64,000 nucleotides of DNA, taken from NCBI RefSeq assembly GCF_000733765.1, contig NZ_JPOG01000001.1:3730501-3794500 (forward strand). Direction: 5' to 3'. Source of the DNA: Algiphilus aromaticivorans DG1253 (GTDB taxonomy: Bacteria > Pseudomonadota > Gammaproteobacteria > Nevskiales > Nevskiaceae). Made by a program: the position numbers and the translations under genes. The stretch's first letter is position 1. The number at the start of each line of letters is the position of its first letter. The notes below the pieces were generated by a model that did no database searches, had not been told where the DNA came from, and worked only from the letters and a program-made list of their open reading frames with translations. Below are positions 50,956 to 59,690 of the stretch, one piece after another.

Positions 50956-52332
50956 TTGAAGATCATCATCCTCGGCGCTGGACAGGTCGGAGCCTCACTG
51001 GCGGACAATCTGGCCGGCGAACAGAATGACGTGACTGTGGTCGACACCAACGAGGCGTTGCTCAACGAGCTGCGCGATCGCCTCGACCTGCGCATCGTCC
51101 ACGGTCACGCCTCCTTTCCGCAGGTGCTGCGCGACGCTGGCGGTGCCGACGCGGACATGATCATCGCCGTGACCGAGTCGGACGAGGTCAATATGGTGGC
51201 GTGCCGCATCGCTGCCAATCTCTTCAATACGCCGACGAAGATTGCGCGTGTGCGCTCCGACGAATACTTGCGCCCCGTCGACAATCTTTTTGATCACAGC
51301 AGCTTCCCGATGGAGATGCACATCTCCCCGGCGCAGTTGGTTACCGATTCCATCCGGCGGCTGATCGAGTATCCGGGTGCGCTGCAGGTGGTGGACTTCG
51401 CCGACGGTCGCGTGCGGCTCATCGGCCTGCGCGCCTACTACGGCGGGCCACTGGTGGGGCGCCAGCTCAAGGAGCTGCCGCAGCATCTGCCCGGCCTCGA
51501 TGCGCGCGTGGCTGCGATCTATCGCCGCGGGCGGCCGCTGCTGCCCGAGGGTGACACTATCCTTGAGGCCGAGGATGAGGTCTTCTTCATCGCCGCGGTG
51601 GAGGTCGCACCCAAGATCATGGCCGAGCTGCGGCGCGTCGATCGGCCGGTGCGTCGCGTCATGCTGGCCGGCGGCGGCAACATCGGCCTGAAGCTGGCGC
51701 AGGCGCTGGAAGGCCACGCCCAGGTCAAGATCATCGAGCGCGATCGCAACCGCGCGCGCATGCTCTCCGAGCGGCTCGACCGCGGCATCGTGCTCTGCGG
51801 CGACGCTGCAGATGAAGACTTGCTGGTGGAGGAGAACATCGAGGACATGGATGTCTTCTGCGCCATCACCAACGATGACGAGGCCAACATCCTGTCGGCG
51901 ATGCTCGCCAAGCGTCTGGGTGCGCACAAGGCCTTGTCGTTGATCAACCGGCTCTCCTATATCGACCTGGTCGAGGGCGGCATCATCGACATCGCCATTT
52001 CGCCTCAGCAGGCCACCGTCTCGGCGGTGCTGGCGCACGTCCGGCGCGGCGACGTCGCGCGCGTGCACAGCCTGCGTCGCGGCGCGGCCGAGGCCATCGA
52101 GGCCGTAGCGCACGGCGACCGCGAGAATTCACGGGTGGTGGGGCGTCGGCTCGAGGAGATCGATCTGCCGCCGGGCACCACCATCGGTGCCATTGTGCGC
52201 GGCGATCAGGTGATCATCGCCCACCGCAACGTCGTCATCCAGGGCGGTGACCATGTCGTGCTCTTCATCGTCAACCGCAAATACACGCGCGCGGTGGAAG
52301 AGCTCTTCAACGTGCCGCCGACCTTTCTCTGA
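50956..52332 (+). CDS. trkA: Trk potassium uptake NAD-binding peripheral protein TrkA
   Basis: 458 residues, the same length as E. coli TrkA, from a TTG start at 50956 (KIIILGAGQVGASLADNL). The open frame extends 47 codons upstream but without family sequence. Two RCK repeats each have a Rossmann NAD site: GAGQVGASLA near residue 8, and LAGGGNIGLKLAQAL near residue 240; each is followed by a TrkA-C domain. It gates the TrkH channel in response to nucleotides. Its TGA overlaps the trkH ATG. Confidence 0.96.
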   Translation: MKIIILGAGQVGASLADNLAGEQNDVTVVDTNEALLNELRDRLDLRIVHGHASFPQVLRDAGGADADMIIAVTESDEVNMVACRIAANLFNTPTKIARVRSDEYLRPVDNLFDHSSFPMEMHISPAQLVTDSIRRLIEYPGALQVVDFADGRVRLIGLRAYYGGPLVGRQLKELPQHLPGLDARVAAIYRRGRPLLPEGDTILEAEDEVFFIAAVEVAPKIMAELRRVDRPVRRVMLAGGGNIGLKLAQALEGHAQVKIIERDRNRARMLSERLDRGIVLCGDAADEDLLVEENIEDMDVFCAITNDDEANILSAMLAKRLGAHKALSLINRLSYIDLVEGGIIDIAISPQQATVSAVLAHVRRGDVARVHSLRRGAAEAIEAVAHGDRENSRVVGRRLEEIDLPPGTTIGAIVRGDQVIIAHRNVVIQGGDHVVLFIVNRKYTRAVEELFNVPPTFL

Positions 52333-53804
52333 TGCGACTGCCGCAGCTGAGACACCGCTACGCGACCGTCCAGCGCGTCGTGGGTCTGCTGCTGATGATT
52401 TTCTCGGTGACAATGTTGCCGCCGGCGTTGGTGGATCTGATCTATCGCGAGGCGGTGGCGCTGGCCTTCGTCACCGGCTTCTTCATTACCCTGGGCACCG
52501 GTGCGCTGCTTTGGGTGCCGGTCCGCAGCTACCGCCGTGAGCTGAAGATCCGGGAGGGCTTCCTGGTCGTCGTGCTCTTCTGGACGGTGCTCAGTCTCTT
52601 CGCTGCGATCCCCATGTATCTGGCATTGACGCCGCGGCTGGGGCTGGCGCAGGCTGCCTTCGAGGCTGTCTCGGGGCTCACCACGACCGGCGCGACGGTT
52701 CTCACCGGCCTGGACGGGCTGCCGCAGGGTGTCCTCTATTACCGCCAGCAGCTGCAGTGGCTGGGTGGCATGGGAATCATTGTTCTTGCCGTGGCCATCC
52801 TGCCGCTGCTGGGCGTCGGCGGCATGCAGATCTACCGCGCCGAGGTGCCGGGGCCGGTCAAGGACAACAAGCTCACGCCGCGTATTCGCGAAACCGCGCG
52901 TGTGCTCTGGCAGATCTATCTGAGCCTGACGGTAGCCTGCGGGCTGGCCTACTGGCTGGCCGGCATGAGCGTTTTCGACGCCATAAGCCACGCTTTCTCG
53001 ACGGTCTCGACCGCCGGATTCTCCACCCACGATGCGAGTATGGGGTACTTCGACAGCACGCTGATCGAGATGATCTGCGTCGTCTTCATGATCGCCGGCG
53101 GTGTCAACTTCGGCCTTCATTTCGCGATGCTGCGCGAGAAACACCCGATCGCTTACTGGCGCGATGCCGAGTTCCGCACCTTTCTCGCGCTGTTGGGGGG
53201 TATCAGCCTTCTAGTCACCTTGGTGCTGTGGGTTTCGGGGACCTACGGCTACGGGCTCTCTGCCTTGGCCCACGCCCTCTTCCAGGTGGTATCCATTGGC
53301 ACGACCTCGGGCTTCACTACTGCTGACTACACGAGTTGGCCGCTGATCCTGCCGCCGTTGTTGCTCTTCGCCAGCTTCATTGGCGGCTCGGCGGCCTCGA
53401 CGACCGGCGGCATGAAGGTCGTGCGCGTAATGCTGCTCTTCAAGCAGGGCATCCGCGAGGTCGTGCGCATGATTCACCCCAATGCCGAGCTGCCCATCAA
53501 GATCGGGCACCGCACCGTGCCCGACCGTGTCGTGCAGGCGGTGTGGGGTTTCTTCTCGGTCTACGCCGGCTTCTACCTGATCATCTTCTTCCTGATGCTC
53601 GCCTCGGGGCTGGATGTCGTCACGGCCTTCTCGGCGGTGGCAGCGACGCTCAATAACCTGGGTCCCGGGCTCGGCGAGGTCTCGAGCAACTTCGGGGTGG
53701 TCAACGATTTCGGCCTGTGGGTAGGCATCTTCGCGATGCTGCTTGGTCGTCTGGAAATCTTTCCGCTGCTGGTCATCCTCACGCCGTACTTCTGGCGACG
53801 CTAG
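52332..53804 (+). CDS. trkH: Trk potassium uptake membrane protein TrkH
   Basis: 490 residues with about ten membrane segments arranged as four M1-P-M2 repeats. Selectivity-filter Gly positions are seen in SGLTTTGATVL, FSTVSTAGFSTHDASM, SIGTTSGFTTADY and TLNNLGPGLGEV. Conserved QWLGGMGIIVLAVAILPLLGVGG follows the first filter (quoted in part: LGGMGIIVLAVAILP). Coupled to trkA by TGATG; the pair is a low-affinity K+ uptake system. Confidence 0.96.
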   Translation: MRLPQLRHRYATVQRVVGLLLMIFSVTMLPPALVDLIYREAVALAFVTGFFITLGTGALLWVPVRSYRRELKIREGFLVVVLFWTVLSLFAAIPMYLALTPRLGLAQAAFEAVSGLTTTGATVLTGLDGLPQGVLYYRQQLQWLGGMGIIVLAVAILPLLGVGGMQIYRAEVPGPVKDNKLTPRIRETARVLWQIYLSLTVACGLAYWLAGMSVFDAISHAFSTVSTAGFSTHDASMGYFDSTLIEMICVVFMIAGGVNFGLHFAMLREKHPIAYWRDAEFRTFLALLGGISLLVTLVLWVSGTYGYGLSALAHALFQVVSIGTTSGFTTADYTSWPLILPPLLLFASFIGGSAASTTGGMKVVRVMLLFKQGIREVVRMIHPNAELPIKIGHRTVPDRVVQAVWGFFSVYAGFYLIIFFLMLASGLDVVTAFSAVAATLNNLGPGLGEVSSNFGVVNDFGLWVGIFAMLLGRLEIFPLLVILTPYFWRR

Positions 53805-53806
53805 CC

Positions 53807-53821
53807 GACCGCCCGGCGGTC
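53807..53821. promoter_or_regulatory. 15-bp palindrome in front of the K+/H+ antiporter gene
   Basis: GACCGCC and GGCGGTC flank a single C, starting three bases after the trkH stop. A TATACT at 53831-53836 is a good -10, and the palindrome covers the expected -35 position. This suggests an operator or activator site for the antiporter gene. Confidence 0.45.
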
Positions 53822-53876
53822 GCGAGCCGGTATACTGCAACGCTGTATCGCAGCTTCTTTCGAGCCCGGCCTCGTG

Positions 53877-55595
53877 GTGACCGATCCCGCCATTCTCAGC
53901 ATCCTGATCGTCGCCTCGCTGGTGGTGATCAGTATCTTCAGCAGCGTGCTCTCCTTCCGGATGGGCGCGCCGCTGTTGCTGGTATTCCTCGGCGTCGGTC
54001 TGCTCGCGGGCCAGGACGGTATCGGCGGAATCAACTTCAACGACCCCGATATCGCTTACTGGGTTGGCAGCCTGGCACTGGCGGTCATCCTCTTCGACAG
54101 TGGCTTCGCGACCTCATGGCGCGCTTACCGCAAGGCGGCGGCGCCGGCGCTGACGCTGGCGACGCTGGGCACGGTACTGACGGCGTTGCTGGTGGCGGGC
54201 GCGGCCTGGCTGCTGCTGCCCATCGACTGGCCGATGGCCTTGCTGCTCGGCGCCTGCCTGTCGTCCACGGACGCGGCGGCGGTCTTCTTCCTGTTGCGCA
54301 CCGGCGGCGTGCGTATCAGGGAGCGCGTGCGCTCGACGCTGGAGATCGAATCCGGCACCAACGATCCGGTGGCGATCTTCATGGTGCTCGGTTTTCTCGC
54401 CCTGATCGCCGGCGACCGCGAAGGCATCAGCGGCATGCTGCTGACGCTGGTGCAGCAGTTCGGCTTCGGTGCGCTGCTGGGCGTGGGCGGTGGTCTGGCG
54501 ATGGTGCGGCTGGTGAATTCGCTGGATATCGAGACCGCGCTCTACCCCATCGCCGTGCTCGGGATGGCGCTCTTCCTCTTTGCCTCCACCACGATGGTTG
54601 GGGGCAGTGGTTTCCTGGCGGTGTATCTGGCCGGGCTCGTGGCCGGCAACCAGCACCTCAAGGGTCGGTACTCGATGCGTCGTTTCCAGGCCGGGCTGAC
54701 CTGGCTGGCGCAGATCCTGATGTTCGTCACGCTCGGGCTGTTCGCGGTGCCTTCGACTTTTCTCGATGTGCTGCTGCCGGCGATAGGGTTAGCGTTGTTG
54801 CTGACGCTGGTGGCGCGACCGATGGCGGTGGCGGTTTGCCTGGCGCCGCAGCGCTTCTCCTTGCAGGAATCCGTCTTCGTCTCGTGGGTGGGCCTGCGCG
54901 GTGCGGTCAGCATTCTGCTCGCCATCCTGCCGCTGCGCGTCGGTCTGGAGGATGGTCAGCTGCTCTTCAACGTCGTTTTCCTGGTGGTGGTCTTCTCGCT
55001 GCTGCTGCAGGGCTGGACGGTGAAGCTGGCCGCGCAGCGGCTGAAGCTGATCGAGACCGCGCAGGGCGGCATGATCGATCGCATCGAGCTGGAGCTGCCC
55101 GGCCGCGCCGCGCACGAGCTGGTCGGCTATCGCCTGGCAGCCAACAGCCCGGCGCTGCGCGCTACGCGTATTCCGCGTTGGGCGCGACCGTCGCTCATCC
55201 TGCGTGACGGCGAGAGCCAGCGGCCGCATCAGGCCGGGCAGCTGCGCGCCGGCGATACGGTCTATCTCTTCTGCGCGGAACGGCATCTGCGCCTGCTCGA
55301 TCGCATCTATACGGCGGTGGATACTGTGGATGCGCGCGACTTTCTGGGGGATTTCTCGCTGCCGCCGGATGCTTCGGTGGATTCCATCGCCAAGCGCTTC
55401 GACATCAGCCTGCCGCAGGATATGCGTGGCAAGACGCTGCGCGAGGTCTTCACCGAGCGACTGCGCGGTGGGCTGGAGCTGGGCGACCGCGTACCGCTGG
55501 GGCCCTTCGAATTGATCGTGCGCGATATCAGCGCCGAGGGCGTGGTCGAGGAAGTCGGTCTGCTGCTCGATGACCCCGACATCGTGCGGCGTTAG
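53877..55595 (+). CDS. Potassium/proton antiporter, NhaP2/CvrA type
   Basis: About 572 residues from GTG 53877 (a GTG at 53874 is equally possible). The first 390 residues form a CPA1-type exchanger with some twelve helices. The transport-site stretches are ACLSSTDAAAVFFLLR and TLEIESGTNDPVAIFMV (the N-D pair). A cytosolic TrkA-C domain (LELPGRAAHELVGYRL, then PSLILRDGESQ) and a CorC/HlyC-like C-terminal domain follow, the order of E. coli CvrA/NhaP2 (578 residues). It would expel K+ or Na+ and opposes TrkAH next door. Confidence 0.9.
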   Translation: MTDPAILSILIVASLVVISIFSSVLSFRMGAPLLLVFLGVGLLAGQDGIGGINFNDPDIAYWVGSLALAVILFDSGFATSWRAYRKAAAPALTLATLGTVLTALLVAGAAWLLLPIDWPMALLLGACLSSTDAAAVFFLLRTGGVRIRERVRSTLEIESGTNDPVAIFMVLGFLALIAGDREGISGMLLTLVQQFGFGALLGVGGGLAMVRLVNSLDIETALYPIAVLGMALFLFASTTMVGGSGFLAVYLAGLVAGNQHLKGRYSMRRFQAGLTWLAQILMFVTLGLFAVPSTFLDVLLPAIGLALLLTLVARPMAVAVCLAPQRFSLQESVFVSWVGLRGAVSILLAILPLRVGLEDGQLLFNVVFLVVVFSLLLQGWTVKLAAQRLKLIETAQGGMIDRIELELPGRAAHELVGYRLAANSPALRATRIPRWARPSLILRDGESQRPHQAGQLRAGDTVYLFCAERHLRLLDRIYTAVDTVDARDFLGDFSLPPDASVDSIAKRFDISLPQDMRGKTLREVFTERLRGGLELGDRVPLGPFELIVRDISAEGVVEEVGLLLDDPDIVRR

Positions 55596-55663
55596 CGGCC
55601 CATAAAGCCGGCCGCGGCGCCTTTGGTGTATTTTGTGGCGCCCCAGAGCACGCGATCGCGCGC

Positions 55664-56602
55664 ATGTCCGTCTTCACCAAGGTTTCGCACCAGGCGCTGC
55701 GTGCCTTCCTCGCGGAGTATCCGCTGGGGGCACTGATCGGCTATCAGGGTATCGGCGAGGGGGTGGAGAACACCAACTACTTCGTCGACACCGAGGACGG
55801 ACGCTTCGTGCTCACCGTCTTCGAGCGCCTCGACCACGACGATCTGCCCTTCTTCCTGGGGCTGATGGCGCACTGCGCGGATCGCGGCGTGCCCGCGCCG
55901 CGACCGCTGCATGGCAACGACGGTGATCTGCTGCGCGAACTCTGTGGCAAGCCGGCAGCGCTGGTGCAACGCCTGGAGGGTGCCAGCGCGCTGAACCCGA
56001 ACCCGGCTCAGTGCCGCGCCGCCGGCGAGGCACTGGCACATCTGCACAGCAGCGCGCGCTCCTTCGGCATACACGCCGACAACACGCGTGGGCCGGACTG
56101 GCGCGCCGACACCGCTGCGCAGGTGCGGCCGAAGCTGGATGCCGACTCTGCCGCGCTGCTTGACGCGGCGCTGGCCGCCGACCACGCGGTGGGCTGGGGG
56201 GCGTTGCCGCAGGGAGTGATCCACGCCGATCTCTTCCGCGACAACGTGCTCTTCGTCGGCGATCAGGTCAGCGGCATCATCGACTTCTACTACGCCTGTG
56301 TTGACGCCTTGCTCTTCGACGTCGCGGTGACCGTCAACGACTGGTGCTTCGAACAGGACGGGCGCTTGAATCGCGCGCGCTATCACGCGCTCACCGAAGC
56401 CTACTGTGCCCAGCGCGAGCCGAGCCGCGACGAGCGCGCGGTCTGGCGCCAAGCGCTGATCGCCGCCGCGCTGCGCTTCTGGATCTCGCGGCTCTACGAC
56501 TGGTATTTCCCGCGCGACGGCGATCTGGTGCATATCAAGGAGCCTGGCCCCTACGCGCGCATCCTGCGCTACCACCTGGACTCGGAGGCGCTGCCGTTGT
56601 GA
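55664..56602 (+). CDS. thrB: Homoserine kinase, ThrB aminoglycoside-phosphotransferase-like type
   Basis: 312 residues. Begins MSVFTKVSHQALRAFLAEYPLG with GIGEGVENTNYFVDTEDGRFVLTVFE (quoted in part: GIGEGVENTNYFV). The catalytic loop is GVIHADLFRDNVLF and the metal-binding Asp is in SGIIDFYYAC. This is the ThrB2 family common in proteobacteria that lack GHMP-type ThrB. It phosphorylates homoserine for threonine synthesis. Its TGA overlaps the GTG of the TRAP small permease gene. Confidence 0.93.
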   Translation: MSVFTKVSHQALRAFLAEYPLGALIGYQGIGEGVENTNYFVDTEDGRFVLTVFERLDHDDLPFFLGLMAHCADRGVPAPRPLHGNDGDLLRELCGKPAALVQRLEGASALNPNPAQCRAAGEALAHLHSSARSFGIHADNTRGPDWRADTAAQVRPKLDADSAALLDAALAADHAVGWGALPQGVIHADLFRDNVLFVGDQVSGIIDFYYACVDALLFDVAVTVNDWCFEQDGRLNRARYHALTEAYCAQREPSRDERAVWRQALIAAALRFWISRLYDWYFPRDGDLVHIKEPGPYARILRYHLDSEALPL

Positions 56603-57162
56603 GCCGCCGTGCCGGCGAGGGCGGGCTGCGCCGGGGGCTGCTCGCCGCCGCTCGCACCGTGCGCACGGCCAATCGCGGCGTTGCCGCGGCCATGGGTGGC
56701 TTAGCCATCGCCATGGTGGTGGTTTTCCTCGCCGTGGTGATCCTGCGTTACGGCTTCGGTATCGGCCTGATCTGGCTGCAGGAGAGTGCGCAGTACCTGC
56801 ACGCGGCCATCTTCCTGCTAGCCGCCGCCGGCGCCATCGTTGCCGACGCGCATGTGCGCGTCGACGTGTTCCGCGCGCGCGTGGCACCGGCGACACAGCG
56901 ACGTATCGAAATCGCCGGGCACCTGCTGCTGCTGCTGCCCTTCGCGGCCTTCCTGCTGTGGGCGACCATCCCCTATGTGGCGGAATCCTGGCGCATCGGT
57001 GAGACCTCGGTGGAATCCTCCGGCCTGCCCTTCGTCTATCTACTGAAGACATTGATGCCCGTTGCCGCGGCGCAGCTCGGCCTGCAGGCGCTGGCTTCGG
57101 CGGCATTGCTAGGCCTCGGCGGTGAGTCGCTGGCCGCCCCGCATCACGACGAGGCGCTGTGA
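56599..57162 (+). CDS. TRAP transporter small permease (DctQ-like)
   Basis: 187 residues from GTG 56599, which overlaps the thrB stop (GTGA). Four membrane helices; the DctQ pattern is FGIGLIWLQESAQYLHAAIFLLAAAGAIVADAHVRVDVF (quoted in part: LQESAQYLHAAIFLL and DAHVRVDVF), with the conserved R-V-D-V loop. The long in-frame extension upstream runs through thrB and is rejected. It partners the DctM gene directly downstream. Confidence 0.88.
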   Translation: MSRRAGEGGLRRGLLAAARTVRTANRGVAAAMGGLAIAMVVVFLAVVILRYGFGIGLIWLQESAQYLHAAIFLLAAAGAIVADAHVRVDVFRARVAPATQRRIEIAGHLLLLLPFAAFLLWATIPYVAESWRIGETSVESSGLPFVYLLKTLMPVAAAQLGLQALASAALLGLGGESLAAPHHDEAL

Positions 57163-58526
57163 TGGCCGGTATCGCGATCGTCATGTTCGTCGTCGTCTGC
57201 ACCGTGCTGCTGCTGGGCTATCCGGTGGCCTTCACGCTGGCGGGCGTGGCGCTGTGGTTCGCGCTGCTGGGCATCGGTATTGGTGCGTTCGAGTCCGCTC
57301 AGCTGCTGGATATCGCCAGCCGCGTCTACGGGACCATGAGCAATGCCACGCTGATGGCGGTGCCGCTCTTCGTTTTCATGGGCGTCATGCTGGAACGCAG
57401 CCGGCTGGCCGAGGATCTTCTGCAGACCATGGGCGCGCTCTTCGGTCGGCTGCGCGGTGGCCTGCTGGCCTCGGTGGTGGTGGTGGGCGCGTTGCTGGCG
57501 GCGAGCACCGGCATCGTCGGCGCCACCGTCGTCGCCATGGGCTTGATCTCCATGCCCACGCTGCTGGCGCGCGGCGTGGCGCCGCCGCTGGCCAGCGGCG
57601 CCATATGCGCGGCCGGCACCCTGGGCCAGATCATTCCACCTTCCATCGTGCTGGTGCTGCTCGGCGATGTGCTGTCCTCGGCCTACCAGCAGGCGCAGCT
57701 GCGGCAGGGCATCTGGTCGGTGGAAACGGTCTCGGTGGGCGATCTCTTTGCCGGTGCGTTGATTCCGGGTCTGGTGCTGGTGGCGGTCTATGTGGTCTAC
57801 GTGCTCGTCGTCTCGCAGCGCGCGCCCTTCGTCGAAGGCGAGACGTCGGAGCGGGAGCCGGGGCCCTCGCTGTGGCGTCTGGGTACGGCGCTGCTGCCGC
57901 CGGTGGCGCTCATCGTGCTGGTGCTGGGCGCCATCCTCGGCGGCTACGCCACCGCCACCGAGGCTGCCGGCGTGGGGGCAGGGGGCGCTGTGCTGCTGGC
58001 TGCCTTACGCGGCAAGCTGAACGCGCTCGAGCTGCTCGCCACCGCGAAACAGACGGTGACGGTGACGACGATGGTTTTCATGATTCTCGTCGGCGCGTCG
58101 ATGTTCGCCATGGTCTTCAATGCCTACGGCGGCGACGGGCTGATTCAGGGCGCGCTGCAGGGCCTGCCCGGCGGGCCGATCGCGGCGCTGGTCTGCGTCA
58201 TGCTGCTGATGTTCCTGCTCGGCTTCGTGCTCGACTTCATCGAAATCGTCTTCGTGGTCGTGCCGATCGTGGCCGTGCCGCTGCTGATGATGGGGCTCGA
58301 CCCCATCTGGCTGGGCGTGCTGATGGCGATGAATCTGCAGACCAGTTTCCTGACGCCGCCTTTCGGCTTCGCGCTCTTCTATTTACGTGGCGTGGCGCCG
58401 CCGGAAGTCGCTACCACCGACATCTATCGCGGCGTCGTGCCCTTCATCGGGTTGCAGGTGGCGGTGCTGCTGCTGGTGGCGCTGGTGCCGGTGCTGGCGA
58501 CTTGGCTGCCAGGCCTGCTGAGCTAG
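57162..58526 (+). CDS. TRAP transporter large permease (DctM-like)
   Basis: 454 residues from ATG 57162, inside the DctQ stop (GTGATG; GTG 57159 is an alternative). About twelve helices. Family blocks: GYPVAFTLAGVALWFALLG, STGIVGATVVAMGLISMPTLL, GTLGQIIPPSIVLVLLGDV, LDFIEIVFVVVPIVAVPLL and LQTSFLTPPFGFALFYL. The loop after TM6 has a 40-residue insertion typical of the mannitol/chloroaromatic-type TRAP branch. No DctP-like binding protein gene is in the window. It converges with and overlaps the thioesterase gene by four bases. Confidence 0.92.
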   Translation: MAGIAIVMFVVVCTVLLLGYPVAFTLAGVALWFALLGIGIGAFESAQLLDIASRVYGTMSNATLMAVPLFVFMGVMLERSRLAEDLLQTMGALFGRLRGGLLASVVVVGALLAASTGIVGATVVAMGLISMPTLLARGVAPPLASGAICAAGTLGQIIPPSIVLVLLGDVLSSAYQQAQLRQGIWSVETVSVGDLFAGALIPGLVLVAVYVVYVLVVSQRAPFVEGETSEREPGPSLWRLGTALLPPVALIVLVLGAILGGYATATEAAGVGAGGAVLLAALRGKLNALELLATAKQTVTVTTMVFMILVGASMFAMVFNAYGGDGLIQGALQGLPGGPIAALVCVMLLMFLLGFVLDFIEIVFVVVPIVAVPLLMMGLDPIWLGVLMAMNLQTSFLTPPFGFALFYLRGVAPPEVATTDIYRGVVPFIGLQVAVLLLVALVPVLATWLPGLLS

Positions 58527-58945
58527 CTCTTTTGCGGTGGCAGCGCGTAGCTGCCGGTGGCGTGCACGGCCGGCGGATCGCCGTCGGCGCCTACTGTGAC
58601 GCTCAGTACCGCCAGGCGCCGGCCCAGCTTGATGACTTCGGCGCGCGCGATGATGTCGCGAGCGGCGCAGGCGCGCAGGAAGTGCAGTGTCATGTCCGAG
58701 GTCACGGCCATGGGCTGATTGCCGATGTGCGCCAGCACGGCGGCATACATGGCGGTGTCGATGGCCGCGAACAGTGTCGGGCCGGAGACGCGATCGCCGG
58801 GCCGCAGCATGCGCGGCGAGTAAGGGATACGGATCGTTGCAAAACCCCCGCCAACCTCGGTGATACGCAGGCCCATGTCCGCGGCCTCCGGCAGGCCTTC
58901 GCGGATGATGGTCTCGACCTCGGCTGCGCTTAGAAGGGCATCCAT
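58523..58945 (-). CDS. PaaI-family hotdog-fold thioesterase
   Basis: 140 residues from MDALLSAAEVETII. Hotdog-fold signature: RMLRPGDRVSGPTLFAAIDTAMYAAVLAHIG (quoted in part: SGPTLFAAIDTAMYAAV) and VTSDMTLHFLRACAARDIIARAEVIKLGRRLAV (quoted in part: MTLHFLRACAARDIIA). Acyl-CoA thioesterase activity is likely, substrate unknown. The start overlaps the end of the upstream TauE-type gene by 16 bases, so the two are probably cotranscribed. Confidence 0.88.
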   Translation of the reverse strand: MDALLSAAEVETIIREGLPEAADMGLRITEVGGGFATIRIPYSPRMLRPGDRVSGPTLFAAIDTAMYAAVLAHIGNQPMAVTSDMTLHFLRACAARDIIARAEVIKLGRRLAVLSVTVGADGDPPAVHATGSYALPPQKS

Positions 58946-59682
58946 GCGCGCATTATGCCGCCGATGCAGAGTTGAGCCGCCAGCAGCAGGAGTACGATCC
59001 GGAAGATGCGTCGGAAGCGTGCTTCCGGCAGTCGCTCGCCCAGACGCGTGCCGGCGACCGTGCCGGCCACTGCGGCCACTGCGGCCACGCACATGGCGAT
59101 GGTCGTCACGGGATCCAGCAGCAGCGCCCCACCGGTGACGGCGAAGCCCAGAATCTTGAAGGCGTGGCCCAGCGCCTGGGTCGCGGCGATGGTTCCCACC
59201 ACCCGGGCGCGCGGCCAGTCCGGACGCAGCAGCAGGCGGCCGAGAATGAGCCCGGTGGCGCCGATGAACATGCCGACGCTGCCGTTGAGCAGGCCGGCCC
59301 CGGCGTAGGCCGCTGAGCCGGGGGCGCCGGGTGTCTTGTCGGGCGTCCGCGCCGGCAGTAGCGAGTAGAGGATCATCGCACCCAGTCCGAGCTGCACCCA
59401 GTGCAGCGGCGCGGACTCGGCCATCGGCGCGAAGAGCAGGGCAGCCGGAAGGCTGGCAGCCGAAAAACTCAGCAAGGCCGGTATATGCACGGCGTGCAGG
59501 TAGCGCAGGCTGCGCGTGCCGTTGGCCGTGAGCTGCACGATGGCAAAGAGTGGCACCGCCTGCGCTGGTGGCAGCCCGGCCGCGAAGAGCACGCCCACCA
59601 GCAGGGTGCCGCCACCCAGCCCCAGCGCCCCCGAGACGACGGCGGCGATAAAGGCTGTTAGGCAGAAGGCTGCGAGCAGCAC
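58930..59682 (-). CDS. TSUP (TauE/SafE) family membrane permease
   Basis: 250 residues, GTG start at 59682. About eight helices in two repeats. Family motif GALGLGGGTLLVGVLFAAGLPPAQAVPLFAIVQLTANGTRSLRYL (quoted in part: LGGGTLLVGVLFAAGLPP and QLTANGTRSLRYL) and the second half LLNGSVGMFIGATGLILGRLLL. TSUP proteins move sulfite, sulfonates or other organic anions. The gene begins eight bases after the stop of the outer membrane gene on the same strand. Confidence 0.88.
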   Translation of the reverse strand: MLLAAFCLTAFIAAVVSGALGLGGGTLLVGVLFAAGLPPAQAVPLFAIVQLTANGTRSLRYLHAVHIPALLSFSAASLPAALLFAPMAESAPLHWVQLGLGAMILYSLLPARTPDKTPGAPGSAAYAGAGLLNGSVGMFIGATGLILGRLLLRPDWPRARVVGTIAATQALGHAFKILGFAVTGGALLLDPVTTIAMCVAAVAAVAGTVAGTRLGERLPEARFRRIFRIVLLLLAAQLCIGGIMRAWMPF

Positions 59683-59690
59683 CCGCGGTG

